64,000 nt of DNA, from NCBI GenBank assembly GCA_963663615.1, contig OY760517.1, positions 1,550,001 to 1,614,000 on the forward strand. Reading direction: 5' to 3'. Below the pieces are notes generated by a model. It did no database searches, was not told the origin of the DNA, and worked only from the letters and a program-made list of their open reading frames with translations. The stretch is from G963663615 sp963663615 (GTDB lineage Bacteria; Bacteroidota; Ignavibacteria; Ignavibacteriales; Melioribacteraceae). The number at the start of each line of letters is the position of its first letter. Position 1 is the first letter of the stretch. Shown here piece by piece: positions 18,838 to 27,966 of this stretch. The translations under genes and the position numbers were made by a program.

Positions 18838-21351
18838 ATGATTAGATATGTTGCTGCATTTCTATTTCTTGTAACCTGTCTTGTTTACTCGCAAAACGCT
18901 ACTCTTAAGGGTAGAGTTGTTGATAGTAAAACAGGCGATCCTCTTTTCCTTGCAAATGTAAGCATCAAAAATAGTACAATTGGTACAAGTACTGATGCTA
19001 AAGGTGAGTTTTCTCTCCCTGTAAAATTTACAAATAGTGATGTTATTACTGTAAGTTATCTTGGCTATAAAGATGCACACTATAATTACAGCGATCTCAA
19101 AAACATTGGTGACGTGCTATTTAAACTTGAACCAAAAGTACTTTCAAGTCAGACAATTTTAGTTGAGGGAGCTATTGGTTCTTCAGGTGTTACGCCTCTT
19201 ACTTTTGCCAAGCTCGAAAAAGCAGAAATTCAGAAAAGCCATATTGCTGAAGATATTCCCGAAATATTAAGTTATCTACCTTCTACCACATTTTATTCCG
19301 AGGGTGGTATGGGGCTTGGATATAATTATCTTAGTATAAGAGGTTTTGGACAAAGGCGTATCTCTGTATCGATTAATGGTATTCCCCAGAACGAACCTGA
19401 AGATCATAATATTTACTGGCTTGATATGCCTGATATAGCATCCAGTACCGAGCTTATTCAGGTTCAGCGTGGTGCCGGTTCAGGTGTTATAGGATATCCT
19501 GCAATCGGTGGTTCTATAAACCTGATCACTTCCAATTTTTCCGAAAAACCTGCTATGAAATTGAGTACAGCTTTTGGTGATTATAATACTAAAAAGTTCT
19601 CTGCTTCAATGGCTAGCGGACTTGTAAACAAGAAGTATTCATTCTTTTTCCGTTTATCGAAAACCCAAAGTAGCGGGTATCGTGATAAAAACTGGATTGA
19701 TTTTAACTATTATCACCTCTCAGCCGTTCGTTATGATGATAAGTTAACTACCCAGTTTAATGTTTACGGTGGTCTTGTTGCTGATGGATTAACTTATAAC
19801 GGGTTGCCAAAATGGGCAATTGATGATAAGGATGTTCGAAAAGAAAATCTTTCTTACTGGTCTGATGAAGATGGAGCATTTACTTATAAAACTGTACGAA
19901 GACCTGAAGAGATTGAAAATTTTTCACAGCCGCATTTCGAACTAATGAATGAATACCAGGTTAACGATAACGTAAAAATAAACTCAGCCTTATTTTTGGT
20001 TATCGGTGACGGTTTTTTTGATTATGACGGTTCCTGGGCAAACTATTCCTATTTCCGACTTACACCGGAAAACGGTTTTAACATCAATGGTGATCCTGAT
20101 AATCTTTACATGAGTAATGTACTGATAAGAGCAAAAGTTGAAAATACACAGTGGGGTTGGATTCCACGTGCCAGTATAAAACATAAAAATGGTAATATGA
20201 TTATCGGTGCTGAATTTAGAACACATAGTTCGGTTCATTGGGGCAGTATTAACTATGCAGAACAATTACCAGCTGGTGTTCCAAAAGAATTCAGATATTA
20301 CTATTATGAAGGCGGAAAGGATATTTTTAATGTTTTTGCACATGAAGAGTATCAACTTGATAAAAACGTAAATGTACTTGCCGAATTGCAACTTGCATAC
20401 CATAATTACAAAATAAAAAATGAAAAGTATCTTGATAACGAATTTGAGAAAGATGACTTTTTTGTAAATCCGCGTGTTGGTTTTAACTACCAGGCAAGTA
20501 ATGAGTTTAGCTCATACTTTTCATTTGCAAGAGTTACCAGAGAACCAAGACTAAAAACCTATTATGATGCAGCAGAATCGAGCGGAGGATCCGTACCGCA
20601 ATTTGCTGTTGATAATAATGGCAGCTTTGATTTTTCAAAACCGCTTGTTGAACCTGAAAAAATGAATAGCTTTGAATTTGGAGCTGTTTATAATACTAAA
20701 TCAACCAGTCTTAATCTTAATTTGTATTATATGTCATTCTTTGATGAAATTGTTAATCAGGGGCAACTTGACAGGTTTGGGCAACCAATTACAGGGAATG
20801 TTGACCAGACCATCCACATGGGTGTTGAAGCTTCAGCAACTGTAAAATTAAATGATTACATTAGCATTATTGCCAATGGTACTTATAGTAATAACTACGT
20901 TAAGGAAGGTACATCTTTTGTAAGTTATTATAATACCGGTAATGATAGTTACGAAGTTGCAGAAATTGATTTGGCTGATAATAGCATTAGTGGATTTCCT
21001 GATTTAATTTTTAATGGTATTGTTGATTTTACCTATAAAGGGCTTAATGCAAGAATAATGGCTAAATATGTTGGTGAATTTTACACTGATAATTATGGTG
21101 ATAAACTTGACGAATATATTAACAAATATCAGGGAATTGCAGATTATAACGATAATGTTGTTGATAGCTATTTTCTTGTTAACTTTGTTGGCTCTTACCA
21201 AATTAAGGATATAATGGGTTTTTCAAGCTTAAGAATATTTGGCAAGGTTAACAACCTTACAGATGCACTATATGCCTCATACGGTATAGGCAAGGAGTTT
21301 TTCCCCGGTGCAGAACGTAATTTTATTGTAGGTCTTGAAGCAGGTCTTTAA
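18838..21351 (+). CDS. TonB-dependent outer-membrane receptor, probable thiamine uptake
   Basis: This 837-residue receptor has a signal peptide ending near VYSQ (19), a CarboxypepD-regulatory-like domain (about 22-105, LKGRVVDSKTGDPL), a plug domain (about 125-235, LSIRGFGQRRISVSINGIPQNEPED) and a 22-strand-type barrel ending in an aromatic-rich C-terminus. It sits directly under a TPP riboswitch and is coupled by TAATG to thiamine pyrophosphokinase. Thiamine, a phosphate ester or a precursor is therefore the likely ligand (inference from context; the sequence alone does not reveal it). A Shine-Dalgarno GGAG lies about 8 bases upstream. Confidence 0.92.
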   Translation: MIRYVAAFLFLVTCLVYSQNATLKGRVVDSKTGDPLFLANVSIKNSTIGTSTDAKGEFSLPVKFTNSDVITVSYLGYKDAHYNYSDLKNIGDVLFKLEPKVLSSQTILVEGAIGSSGVTPLTFAKLEKAEIQKSHIAEDIPEILSYLPSTTFYSEGGMGLGYNYLSIRGFGQRRISVSINGIPQNEPEDHNIYWLDMPDIASSTELIQVQRGAGSGVIGYPAIGGSINLITSNFSEKPAMKLSTAFGDYNTKKFSASMASGLVNKKYSFFFRLSKTQSSGYRDKNWIDFNYYHLSAVRYDDKLTTQFNVYGGLVADGLTYNGLPKWAIDDKDVRKENLSYWSDEDGAFTYKTVRRPEEIENFSQPHFELMNEYQVNDNVKINSALFLVIGDGFFDYDGSWANYSYFRLTPENGFNINGDPDNLYMSNVLIRAKVENTQWGWIPRASIKHKNGNMIIGAEFRTHSSVHWGSINYAEQLPAGVPKEFRYYYYEGGKDIFNVFAHEEYQLDKNVNVLAELQLAYHNYKIKNEKYLDNEFEKDDFFVNPRVGFNYQASNEFSSYFSFARVTREPRLKTYYDAAESSGGSVPQFAVDNNGSFDFSKPLVEPEKMNSFEFGAVYNTKSTSLNLNLYYMSFFDEIVNQGQLDRFGQPITGNVDQTIHMGVEASATVKLNDYISIIANGTYSNNYVKEGTSFVSYYNTGNDSYEVAEIDLADNSISGFPDLIFNGIVDFTYKGLNARIMAKYVGEFYTDNYGDKLDEYINKYQGIADYNDNVVDSYFLVNFVGSYQIKDIMGFSSLRIFGKVNNLTDALYASYGIGKEFFPGAERNFIVGLEAGL

Positions 21352-22013
21352 TGAATAGAAGTATTATACTCGCTAATGGTCAACATCCTGAAAAGGATGT
21401 GTTTACCTACTTGCAGAGTAAGGGTTTTGATAAACTAGTTTGTGCTGATGGCGGAGCTAATTCCGCCTTTCAGCTTGATCTGATTCCTGATTACATCATA
21501 GGTGATCTGGATTCAATTCATTCAAGCGTTAGGGAATACTATAAAGGGAAGTCAAAGATTATCCAGATTTCCAGACAGGATGATACTGATGTTGAGAAAA
21601 GCCTGAAATTCCTTATTCAAAATAACTGTAAAGAGGTTGTTTTGCTTGGTGCAACCGGAGACAGGCTTGATCATACTTTTTGTAATTTAGGCATTACGCT
21701 TAAGTTTTTTGACCAAATTAAAATCTATATTCTTCATCAAAAATCGTTGCTTGAAGTTAGAGAAGGGAAGTCTGAACTGCAAACCACACCCGGTGAGGTT
21801 ATTTCATTATATGGTTTTGATGGTAATACTTTAATTAAAACCGATGGATTAAAATACCCGCTCGAGTATGAGCCACTACCATTTGGAGTAAGAGAAAGCA
21901 CTAGTAATGAAGCTTTGGGTGATGAAATAAAAATATCTGTATCTGGTGGCAGGATATTTATTATACGTAATTTTAGTGAGATAATAAAAAATGATTTCTT
22001 TAGCCATTGCTGA
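21351..22013 (+). CDS. thiN: Thiamine pyrophosphokinase
   Basis: This 220-residue enzyme transfers pyrophosphate from ATP to thiamine, giving TPP. The family core is seen: CADGGANSAF near 32, PDYIIGDLDSI near 46, DDTDVEKSL near 78 and LGATGDRLDHTF near 100. The start overlaps the receptor stop (TAATG). It is the activating step after uptake, so together with the flanking transporters it makes a salvage operon, with no de novo thi genes in the window. Confidence 0.93.
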   Translation: MNRSIILANGQHPEKDVFTYLQSKGFDKLVCADGGANSAFQLDLIPDYIIGDLDSIHSSVREYYKGKSKIIQISRQDDTDVEKSLKFLIQNNCKEVVLLGATGDRLDHTFCNLGITLKFFDQIKIYILHQKSLLEVREGKSELQTTPGEVISLYGFDGNTLIKTDGLKYPLEYEPLPFGVRESTSNEALGDEIKISVSGGRIFIIRNFSEIIKNDFFSHC

Positions 22014-23373
22014 TTATGTTGTTATAGTTGGTTTCGTAGCTGTTGTTTTACTTATTGGTTTTTTATCGGGAAGAGGTTCAGATAAATCAACTGAATCATT
22101 TGTTGTTTCTAATCGTAACCTTGGAATATTTTTATTTGTCCTTACTAATGTTGCTACGTGGTATGGTGGAATTCTTGGAGTTGGTGAGTTTTCATATAGT
22201 TACGGTTTATTAAGCTGGTTTACACAGGGATTACCATATTATTTATTTGCAGCAATTTTTGCCCTGTTTTTTGCCGGCAGGGTAAGACGGGCATCTTTGC
22301 TTACTATACCGGATAAAATTGAAAAGGAATATGGAAGAACCCCTGCACTTCTTATTACAGTTTTAATTTTTGTGCTTGTTTCTCCTGCACCATATTTACT
22401 TATGCTGGGAAGTATTCTTGATATGTTATTCGGTATCGGAATATTCTGGTCTTTAATTTTTGCTACGATAATTTCAGTGTCATATCTTTTTCGGGGTGGA
22501 TATAAGGCTGATATCTATACAGATGTGTTTGAGTTCTTTATGATGTTTATTGGTTTTATGCTGATAATTGTTGTGGCTTATTTTACATTTGGGGGAATTG
22601 ACTACCTTTCAACTAATCTGCCAGAAACACATCTTGAGTTTACAGGTGGAGCTTCTCCATTATATATATTGGTGTGGTTTCTTATTGCCATGTGGACATT
22701 TGCTGATCCAGGATTTCATCAACGTTGCTATGCTGCTAAAACTGAAAAAGTGGCTAAGTATGGAATATTGGTTTCAATATTATTCTGGATGTTATTCGAT
22801 TTTCTAACTACTACAACAGGGTTATACGCCCGTGCTTCAAATCCCGAACTGGATAATGCAGTACTTGCTTTTCCTGATCTTGCTAACAGAATACTTGCTC
22901 CCGGTTTAAAGGGTGTATTTATAGCGGCATTATTTGCAACAATTCTTTCTACTCTTAACAGCTTTCTGTTTCTTAGTGGTGTAACTTTCGGGAATGATTT
23001 TGTTGCAAAAATTAAAGGCAAAACAGATGAAAAAGTTATAAACAAGTATATTAAATACGGATTGTTTATGGCTTCCATTATCTCAATAATTCTTGCTTAT
23101 CAGTTTAATTCGGTTGTTGAAATGTGGTATTTGTTTGGTAGTATTTGTATTCCAGGATTAATTATACCGGTTATAAGTTCATATTATCCAAAATGGAAAG
23201 TATCTTCCACTATTGTTAAATATGAGATAATATTTGCAGTGTTTGGGGGAGTTATTTGGTATTTGTTGAGAGAAAATTCGCTTCTTACCAGTTCTTTAAA
23301 TGAAATTGAACCAATGATTATAGGATTGGTTATATCGATTAGTATTCATTTTTATGGTAATATAAAAGGGTAA
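21991..23373 (+). CDS. Sodium:solute symporter (SSS family), candidate inner-membrane thiamine transporter
   Basis: This 460-residue protein has about 12-13 hydrophobic helices and SSS-family landmarks: GRGSDKSTESFVVSNRN after helix 1, an ATWYGG Na-site helix and FADPGFHQRCYAAKT in the middle. The start overlaps the end of thiN by 23 bases, so it is in the riboswitch-controlled transcript. It probably carries the vitamin or a precursor across the inner membrane with Na+ (inference from operon position; the SSS family also contains sugar, proline and pantothenate carriers). Confidence 0.85.
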   Translation: MISLAIADYVVIVGFVAVVLLIGFLSGRGSDKSTESFVVSNRNLGIFLFVLTNVATWYGGILGVGEFSYSYGLLSWFTQGLPYYLFAAIFALFFAGRVRRASLLTIPDKIEKEYGRTPALLITVLIFVLVSPAPYLLMLGSILDMLFGIGIFWSLIFATIISVSYLFRGGYKADIYTDVFEFFMMFIGFMLIIVVAYFTFGGIDYLSTNLPETHLEFTGGASPLYILVWFLIAMWTFADPGFHQRCYAAKTEKVAKYGILVSILFWMLFDFLTTTTGLYARASNPELDNAVLAFPDLANRILAPGLKGVFIAALFATILSTLNSFLFLSGVTFGNDFVAKIKGKTDEKVINKYIKYGLFMASIISIILAYQFNSVVEMWYLFGSICIPGLIIPVISSYYPKWKVSSTIVKYEIIFAVFGGVIWYLLRENSLLTSSLNEIEPMIIGLVISISIHFYGNIKG

Positions 23374-23406
23374 TAAATAGGTGTAAATAATAAAAAATGG
23401 ATTCTT

Positions 23407-23433
23407 CCTGCCTAAGTTAAATACTCAGGCAGG
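23407..23433. terminator. Hairpin between converging genes
   Basis: The inverted repeat CCTGCCT (23407-23413) / AGGCAGG (23427-23433) lies between the symporter and the leftward arginine decarboxylase gene. On the plus strand it is followed by A rather than T, so it is at best an imperfect terminator for either side. Confidence 0.4.
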
Positions 23434-23442
23434 CAAAAAAAA

Positions 23443-23988
23443 TTATGGTAATAAAATTGCGGCGGCAACAGTAGTTGTCCACAAGCCGTTTTTTTCACCT
23501 CTGGCGGATTGTGTAATATTTGTAGTATTAATAATTTTACCAGACATTTTGAAAACCTGTTCTTTTTCATCCCAGGCAACATCAGGGTCAAAATCAATAC
23601 CAAGAGTAGTTGCAAGCATAGAAGCAGCCAAGTCTTCCGCATAGTCACCAGCAACCTTTTCACTCTGTCCAAACGGATGATGTTCGGAAAGATAACCGTA
23701 CATTGATTTATCTGCCGGGATAGCAACACCAATTGAAGAAGTAATTTGTCTGTTAGGTTCATTAGTAGCATTTCTTGCCATTACAGCATGAATTATCTGT
23801 CCTGGAACAAGCTCCTGAAGACCTTTTTCAACAGATATTTTTTTACAACCAATAGGGTATATACTACTTACACTAACAAGGTTATACTTTTCAATTTTTG
23901 CATCCCTAAGTGCAAGCTCAAAAGAAGCAAGATACTCTTTGTGTCTGCCTACTCCTTTTGTAAAGAATAGTTTTTTTGGTACGTACAA
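23443..23988 (-). CDS. Pyruvoyl-dependent arginine decarboxylase
   Basis: This 181-residue protein matches the PvlArgDC family, which decarboxylates arginine to agmatine for polyamine synthesis. The self-cleavage site is VSS-IYP, with Ser41-Ser42; Ser42 would become the pyruvoyl group. The conserved QIIHAVMAR and SIGVAIP segments follow, then LAASMLATTLGID near 125. The enzyme is best known from archaea and chlamydiae and also occurs in FCB bacteria. It is followed 5' to 3' by nothing on its strand and is preceded by tyrS at 13 bases, so cotranscription is likely. Confidence 0.9.
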   Translation of the reverse strand: MYVPKKLFFTKGVGRHKEYLASFELALRDAKIEKYNLVSVSSIYPIGCKKISVEKGLQELVPGQIIHAVMARNATNEPNRQITSSIGVAIPADKSMYGYLSEHHPFGQSEKVAGDYAEDLAASMLATTLGIDFDPDVAWDEKEQVFKMSGKIINTTNITQSARGEKNGLWTTTVAAAILLP

Positions 23989-24001
23989 TTATCATAATCT
24001 C

Positions 24002-25231
24002 CTATAATATAATTTTAGCAAATTTTCTTTTACCAACCTTAAGTACTTGTCCGTCAGTTAACTGAATTTCAGCTCTTGGATCGGCAATTTTTTCACCATC
24101 AATTGAAACACCACCTTGTTGTACAAGACGTCTGGCTTCGCTATTGGAAGGTGAAAAACCAGCTTCCAGAATTAATGCAAGAATGCCTAATTTATCCAAG
24201 CTGGGTTTAAGTTCAGGCATATCTTCAGGTACACCTTTATTTATAAAAATTTTATCAAATTCCGCTTCTGCATTTTTTGCTGCTTCTGTTGAATGATACA
24301 TTTCAACAATTTTTCTGGCAAGAGCTCTTTTAATATCTCTTGGGTTAACGGTGGAATCTTCCAGTTTGGCTTTTATATCAGCCAGTTCTTCATTTGTTAC
24401 ATTAGTAGCCAGTTCATAATAAGTATAGATAAGATTATCCGGAATAGAAAGAGTTTTACCAAACATATTTTGAGCACTATCGCTAATACCAATATAGTTG
24501 TCATAGGATTTGCTCATTTTTTCAGTTCCGTCTGTACCTACAAGCAATGGCATTGTAAGTATAACCTGAGGTTCCATTCCTGATTCTCTTTGTATATCCC
24601 TGCCAACCAGTAAATTAAATTTCTGATCAGTACCACCGAGTTCAACATCTGCTTCAATAGCAACTGAATCCTGTGCCTGTGCAAGGGGATACATAAATTC
24701 ATGCAGACTTATTGGTACACCACCCTTAAAGCGTTTGGTAAAATCATCACGTTCAATCATGCGTGCAACTGTATATTTTGAAGACAAACGAATAACGTCT
24801 TCAAAATTCATTTTGCCAAGCCATTCGGAGTTATATACAATTTTAGTTCTCGACATATCCAAAATTTTGGCAGCCTGGTCAATATACGATTTGGCATTCT
24901 CACGGGATTCTTCAAATGAAAGGGGAGGACGGGTAACATTACGTCCTGAAGGATCACCTATCATAGCTGTAAAATCGCCAATTAACAAAATTGCTGTATG
25001 ACCTAATTGTTGAAACTGAGCAAGTTTTCTTAAAACAACTGAATGCCCAAGGTGTAGATCTGGGCGAGTAGGGTCGCAACCAAGTTTAATATTAAGAGGT
25101 TTTTTCTTTTCAATAGATATTTTGATTTTAGATTCAAGTTCGGCTAAAGGTACAATTTCGGAAGTACCTCTCTGTATTAACTCTAATTGCTCTTTAAGTG
25201 TCGGAAAAACAATATTGTCACTCAATTTCAA
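24002..25231 (-). CDS. tyrS: Tyrosyl-tRNA synthetase
   Basis: This class I synthetase has HLGH (HIGH motif) at residues 60-63 and KMSKS at 238-242. The C-terminal S4 RNA-binding domain is at about 345-405. At 409 residues it matches the TyrRS type (TyrRZ-like) with Gly-Gly-Thr-Asp-Gln near 199. It charges tRNA-Tyr. smpB lies 9 bases upstream on the same strand. Confidence 0.95.
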   Translation of the reverse strand: MKLSDNIVFPTLKEQLELIQRGTSEIVPLAELESKIKISIEKKKPLNIKLGCDPTRPDLHLGHSVVLRKLAQFQQLGHTAILLIGDFTAMIGDPSGRNVTRPPLSFEESRENAKSYIDQAAKILDMSRTKIVYNSEWLGKMNFEDVIRLSSKYTVARMIERDDFTKRFKGGVPISLHEFMYPLAQAQDSVAIEADVELGGTDQKFNLLVGRDIQRESGMEPQVILTMPLLVGTDGTEKMSKSYDNYIGISDSAQNMFGKTLSIPDNLIYTYYELATNVTNEELADIKAKLEDSTVNPRDIKRALARKIVEMYHSTEAAKNAEAEFDKIFINKGVPEDMPELKPSLDKLGILALILEAGFSPSNSEARRLVQQGGVSIDGEKIADPRAEIQLTDGQVLKVGKRKFAKIIL

Positions 25232-25240
25232 CTCCGGTAT

Positions 25241-25699
25241 TTATATTTTAATATTTCTTTCTGCACTTCTTTTCATATCTTTGTCGGCAATATCTCGCCT
25301 TTTGTCATGCAATTGTTTACCCTTGGCTACACCAAGGTCAACTTTTGCCAGTCCCTTTTTGAAATACAATCTCAATGGGATTAAGGTATTGCCTTTTTCA
25401 TCGACTGCCTTTTGCAGTTTTCTTATTTCTCGTTTGTTAAGGAGTAATCTTCGTGGTCGGATAGGGTCGTGGTTGTTGTAACTACCCTGATCATATACAC
25501 TTATGTGTGCATTCATTAGCCACACCTCTCCTTTTTTAATCCTTGCATAACTATCTGTAAGGTTAATTTTACCTGCACGCAATGATTTAACTTCTGTGCC
25601 AACCAGTGCAATGCCGGCTTCATAGTTATCAAGTATTGAAAATTCGTGCCTTGCCTTGCGGTTCGTAGTAATAACTTTATATGCTATATTCTCTTTCAT
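25241..25699 (-). CDS. smpB: SsrA-binding protein SmpB
   Basis: This 152-residue protein is the partner of tmRNA in trans-translation. The signature EAGIALVGTEVKSLRAGKINL lies at about 25-45, with NAHISVYDQGS near 65 and the RRLLLNKREI and KRDIADKDMKR basic tail typical of SmpB. The start is the ATG at 25699 (KENIAYKVITTNRKARHEF follows); an upstream in-frame ATG at 25750 would add 17 atypical residues. No ssrA gene was recognised in the window. Confidence 0.95.
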   Translation of the reverse strand: MKENIAYKVITTNRKARHEFSILDNYEAGIALVGTEVKSLRAGKINLTDSYARIKKGEVWLMNAHISVYDQGSYNNHDPIRPRRLLLNKREIRKLQKAVDEKGNTLIPLRLYFKKGLAKVDLGVAKGKQLHDKRRDIADKDMKRSAERNIKI

Positions 25700-25871
25700 A
25701 ATCAATCGAAACAAATTCCTAAATTTATCTCTAAACCTAAAAAAATGCAAGAATAGTACAAAATAATTAAAGTGATTATACTAATTATTTTAGAAAATCA
25801 TTATCCGTTTTACAGTAAAACTATCTAAATGATCAGCTGGTGATCTGCTATTCATTAGTTCATCGTGGCTT

Positions 25872-26450
25872 TTGATTATTCCATCCGGACCAGATTCAAT
25901 TTATGTGCTTACTTGTGTAATTACACAGTGTAAAAAGGCTATAATGGTTTCTGCATTTGGTGTAGCTACTGGTTTAATTATTCATACTATATCGGGGGTA
26001 CTTGGTTTATCTGTTGTTTTAATGACTTTATCAACACTGTTCATAGCTATTAAAACTATTGGTGCCACGTATCTTATATGTCTCGGTATTAAAACTATTT
26101 TTGTTAAGGATTCTATTATTCTTTCAAAAAGTGTGAAAAATAAAATTTATAGCTCCTTGTTCTTGCAAGGTGCATTAATAAACATCTTAAATCCAAAGGC
26201 AATTCTGTTTTTTCTGTCATACTTGCTCCAGCTTGTTCATCCAAATGGTATTTCGGTTGCGATGCAAATTTTAACTTTGGGTGTGTTGTTTGCATTTATG
26301 GCAGTAATATACTTTGCTTCAATAGGTTACTTTTCAGGTTATATAGGTAGCTGGCTTAAAAAGCGTGAAAGTTTTATGAATGGTTTGAGTTACTTTATAG
26401 GTAGTATATTTATAGCTCTTGGACTTAAACTGGCATTTGCGAAAAGATAA
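25872..26450 (+). CDS. LysE/RhtB-family amino-acid exporter, 5' end uncertain
   Basis: This is a six-helix LysE-type membrane protein with the family motif seen as PSGPDSIYVL at its N-terminus, where the family usually has TPGPD about 15 residues further in. The listed start is a TTG at 25872 that removes half of the first helix. The reading frame stays open upstream to a TGA at 25830 and encodes LLFISSSWLLI, a plausible first helix, but has no normal start codon. An ATG at 25829 lies one base out of frame. The gene may carry a +1 frameshift or use an unusual start. The rest is intact (KTIGATYLICLGIK, NPKAILFFLSY). Confidence 0.75.
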   Translation: MIIPSGPDSIYVLTCVITQCKKAIMVSAFGVATGLIIHTISGVLGLSVVLMTLSTLFIAIKTIGATYLICLGIKTIFVKDSIILSKSVKNKIYSSLFLQGALINILNPKAILFFLSYLLQLVHPNGISVAMQILTLGVLFAFMAVIYFASIGYFSGYIGSWLKKRESFMNGLSYFIGSIFIALGLKLAFAKR

Positions 26451-26456
26451 TAAATA

Positions 26457-26478
26457 CCCCGCCTTAAAACAGACGGGG
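26457..26478. terminator. Bidirectional hairpin terminator between converging transporter genes
   Basis: CCCCG (26457-26461) pairs with CGGGG (26474-26478), with further A-T pairs. It lies between the stops of the LysE and MFS genes. Read leftward, the stem is followed by TATTTATT. Confidence 0.6.
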
Positions 26479-26486
26479 CTAAAATT

Positions 26487-27728
26487 CTATGCTTTTTTTG
26501 TTTCTTTAACAGTTGACCACAATAAAGCCGAGATACCAACAGTAACTGCACTAATAATAAATATTAGCGATTTATCTGTTGCTATTTCAATAAAGTAACC
26601 AATTACTAAACTTGCAATTAACTGAGGTATAACTACAGATAGGTTGAATATCCCCATATAGAAGCCCATACGTTCACTACCTACTGTTTCCGACATGATA
26701 GCAAAAGGAAGACTTACAATTGCTCCCCAACCAATACCGGCAATGCCAATAAATATATACAGGTTAAGTACTGATGTACCAAAGAAAATAACGCAGGCAT
26801 AAGCAGCCGCCATTATCACAAGCGAGGTTACCTGAGTTTTTATTCTACCAAATTTTTCGGTCATAGGTTGTAGCATTAGATAAGGTACCAGTGCCCCGAC
26901 TGCATTCAGGATAAGGAAGGAAATTGAAATAATCTGACCAGTTTCATCATTGGTTGCAGGATTAAGTTTTTGCTGAATAAACCCAATTATATATACAAAC
27001 ATTGTTTGTACACCAATCCATGAAAAGGAGTTACTTAACAAAACTTTAACGAACTCAGTTACATTAGTTTTTTCTCGTTTAACTTCCGAATCTGGATTAT
27101 CGTTTATGTGAGTAAGTTCTCTTGGCTCCCTAATAACCAACATTGGCAGAATGGAAAAAGCCAACACTAGGAAAACACTAAAATAAATAAGTGTAAAGTT
27201 TCCAAAAATAGCTCCAACTGCGTATGCAAGAACACCAAATGTTCCTGAAATTGTTTGCATCCATGTGTAACCTTTAGTACGTTTATCACCTTCGGGGGTA
27301 ACATCGGCAATGATAGAACGTGTTGGGTTAAAGCTAATGTTAATTGCCAAATCCAGTGTTAATGCCACCGCAGTTGCAACAACCAAAATACTGAATAAAC
27401 CAAGTGCTTCATGAACATTACCAATATTTGGTAACAAGAACAACATTAAAGCAGCAAGAGTACCACCAATAAATATAAAAGGCTTTCTTCTGCCACCCCA
27501 GAACCAAACACCATCGGAAATCCATCCAACAATTGGTTGACCTAAGATACCAGCTAAAGGACCTGCAGCCCACACGATACCAATTTCGTGTAAATCTAAT
27601 CCGTATTGCGTGTTCATAATCCAGCTAAGTGCTGAAATTTGAACAGAAAGAGCAAATCCCATTGCTGTAGAAGGAAGACTAAGAACTACATAAAAGAGAT
27701 TTGTTAATTTTTTTTGCATTTCTAACAT
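26487..27728 (-). CDS. MFS transporter, sugar-transporter-like (SLC45/GPH-like)
   Basis: This 413-residue protein has about 12 membrane helices. GQPIVGWISDGVWFWGGRRKPFI after helix 2 is the MFS loop motif (D-x-x-x-x-x-x-G-R-R), and RSIIADVTPEGDKRTKGYTW in the middle is characteristic of the SLC45-like/sugar MFS group common in FCB bacteria. The substrate is unknown; a disaccharide would fit a glucan degrader with a cellobiose phosphorylase elsewhere in the window (inference). The ATG at 27728 has GGG a few bases upstream; a second ATG lies three codons in. Confidence 0.85.
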   Translation of the reverse strand: MLEMQKKLTNLFYVVLSLPSTAMGFALSVQISALSWIMNTQYGLDLHEIGIVWAAGPLAGILGQPIVGWISDGVWFWGGRRKPFIFIGGTLAALMLFLLPNIGNVHEALGLFSILVVATAVALTLDLAINISFNPTRSIIADVTPEGDKRTKGYTWMQTISGTFGVLAYAVGAIFGNFTLIYFSVFLVLAFSILPMLVIREPRELTHINDNPDSEVKREKTNVTEFVKVLLSNSFSWIGVQTMFVYIIGFIQQKLNPATNDETGQIISISFLILNAVGALVPYLMLQPMTEKFGRIKTQVTSLVIMAAAYACVIFFGTSVLNLYIFIGIAGIGWGAIVSLPFAIMSETVGSERMGFYMGIFNLSVVIPQLIASLVIGYFIEIATDKSLIFIISAVTVGISALLWSTVKETKKA

Positions 27729-27966
27729 ATTTTACCCTATACTAGTACTCATATAATTGTAGAACGTGTGATTATCTAAATTCAATCCATGAAAATATTG
27801 AAACTTTTGCAATATTAAAAGATAATTTAATAGAATTTGTGGCACTTCTTTTATTATAATTATATTAGAGACATTACAGTTTTAAATTAAGTAGTAAGCT
27901 CCAAAAATGAATACCTGTTGAATGTTTTGTATATAGGTTTTATCCGGGGTAACATAAGGGTGGAAA

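Noticed and set aside
25122..25481. 119-residue open frame across the tyrS/smpB region
   Set aside because: It is antisense to two genes with clear family signatures.
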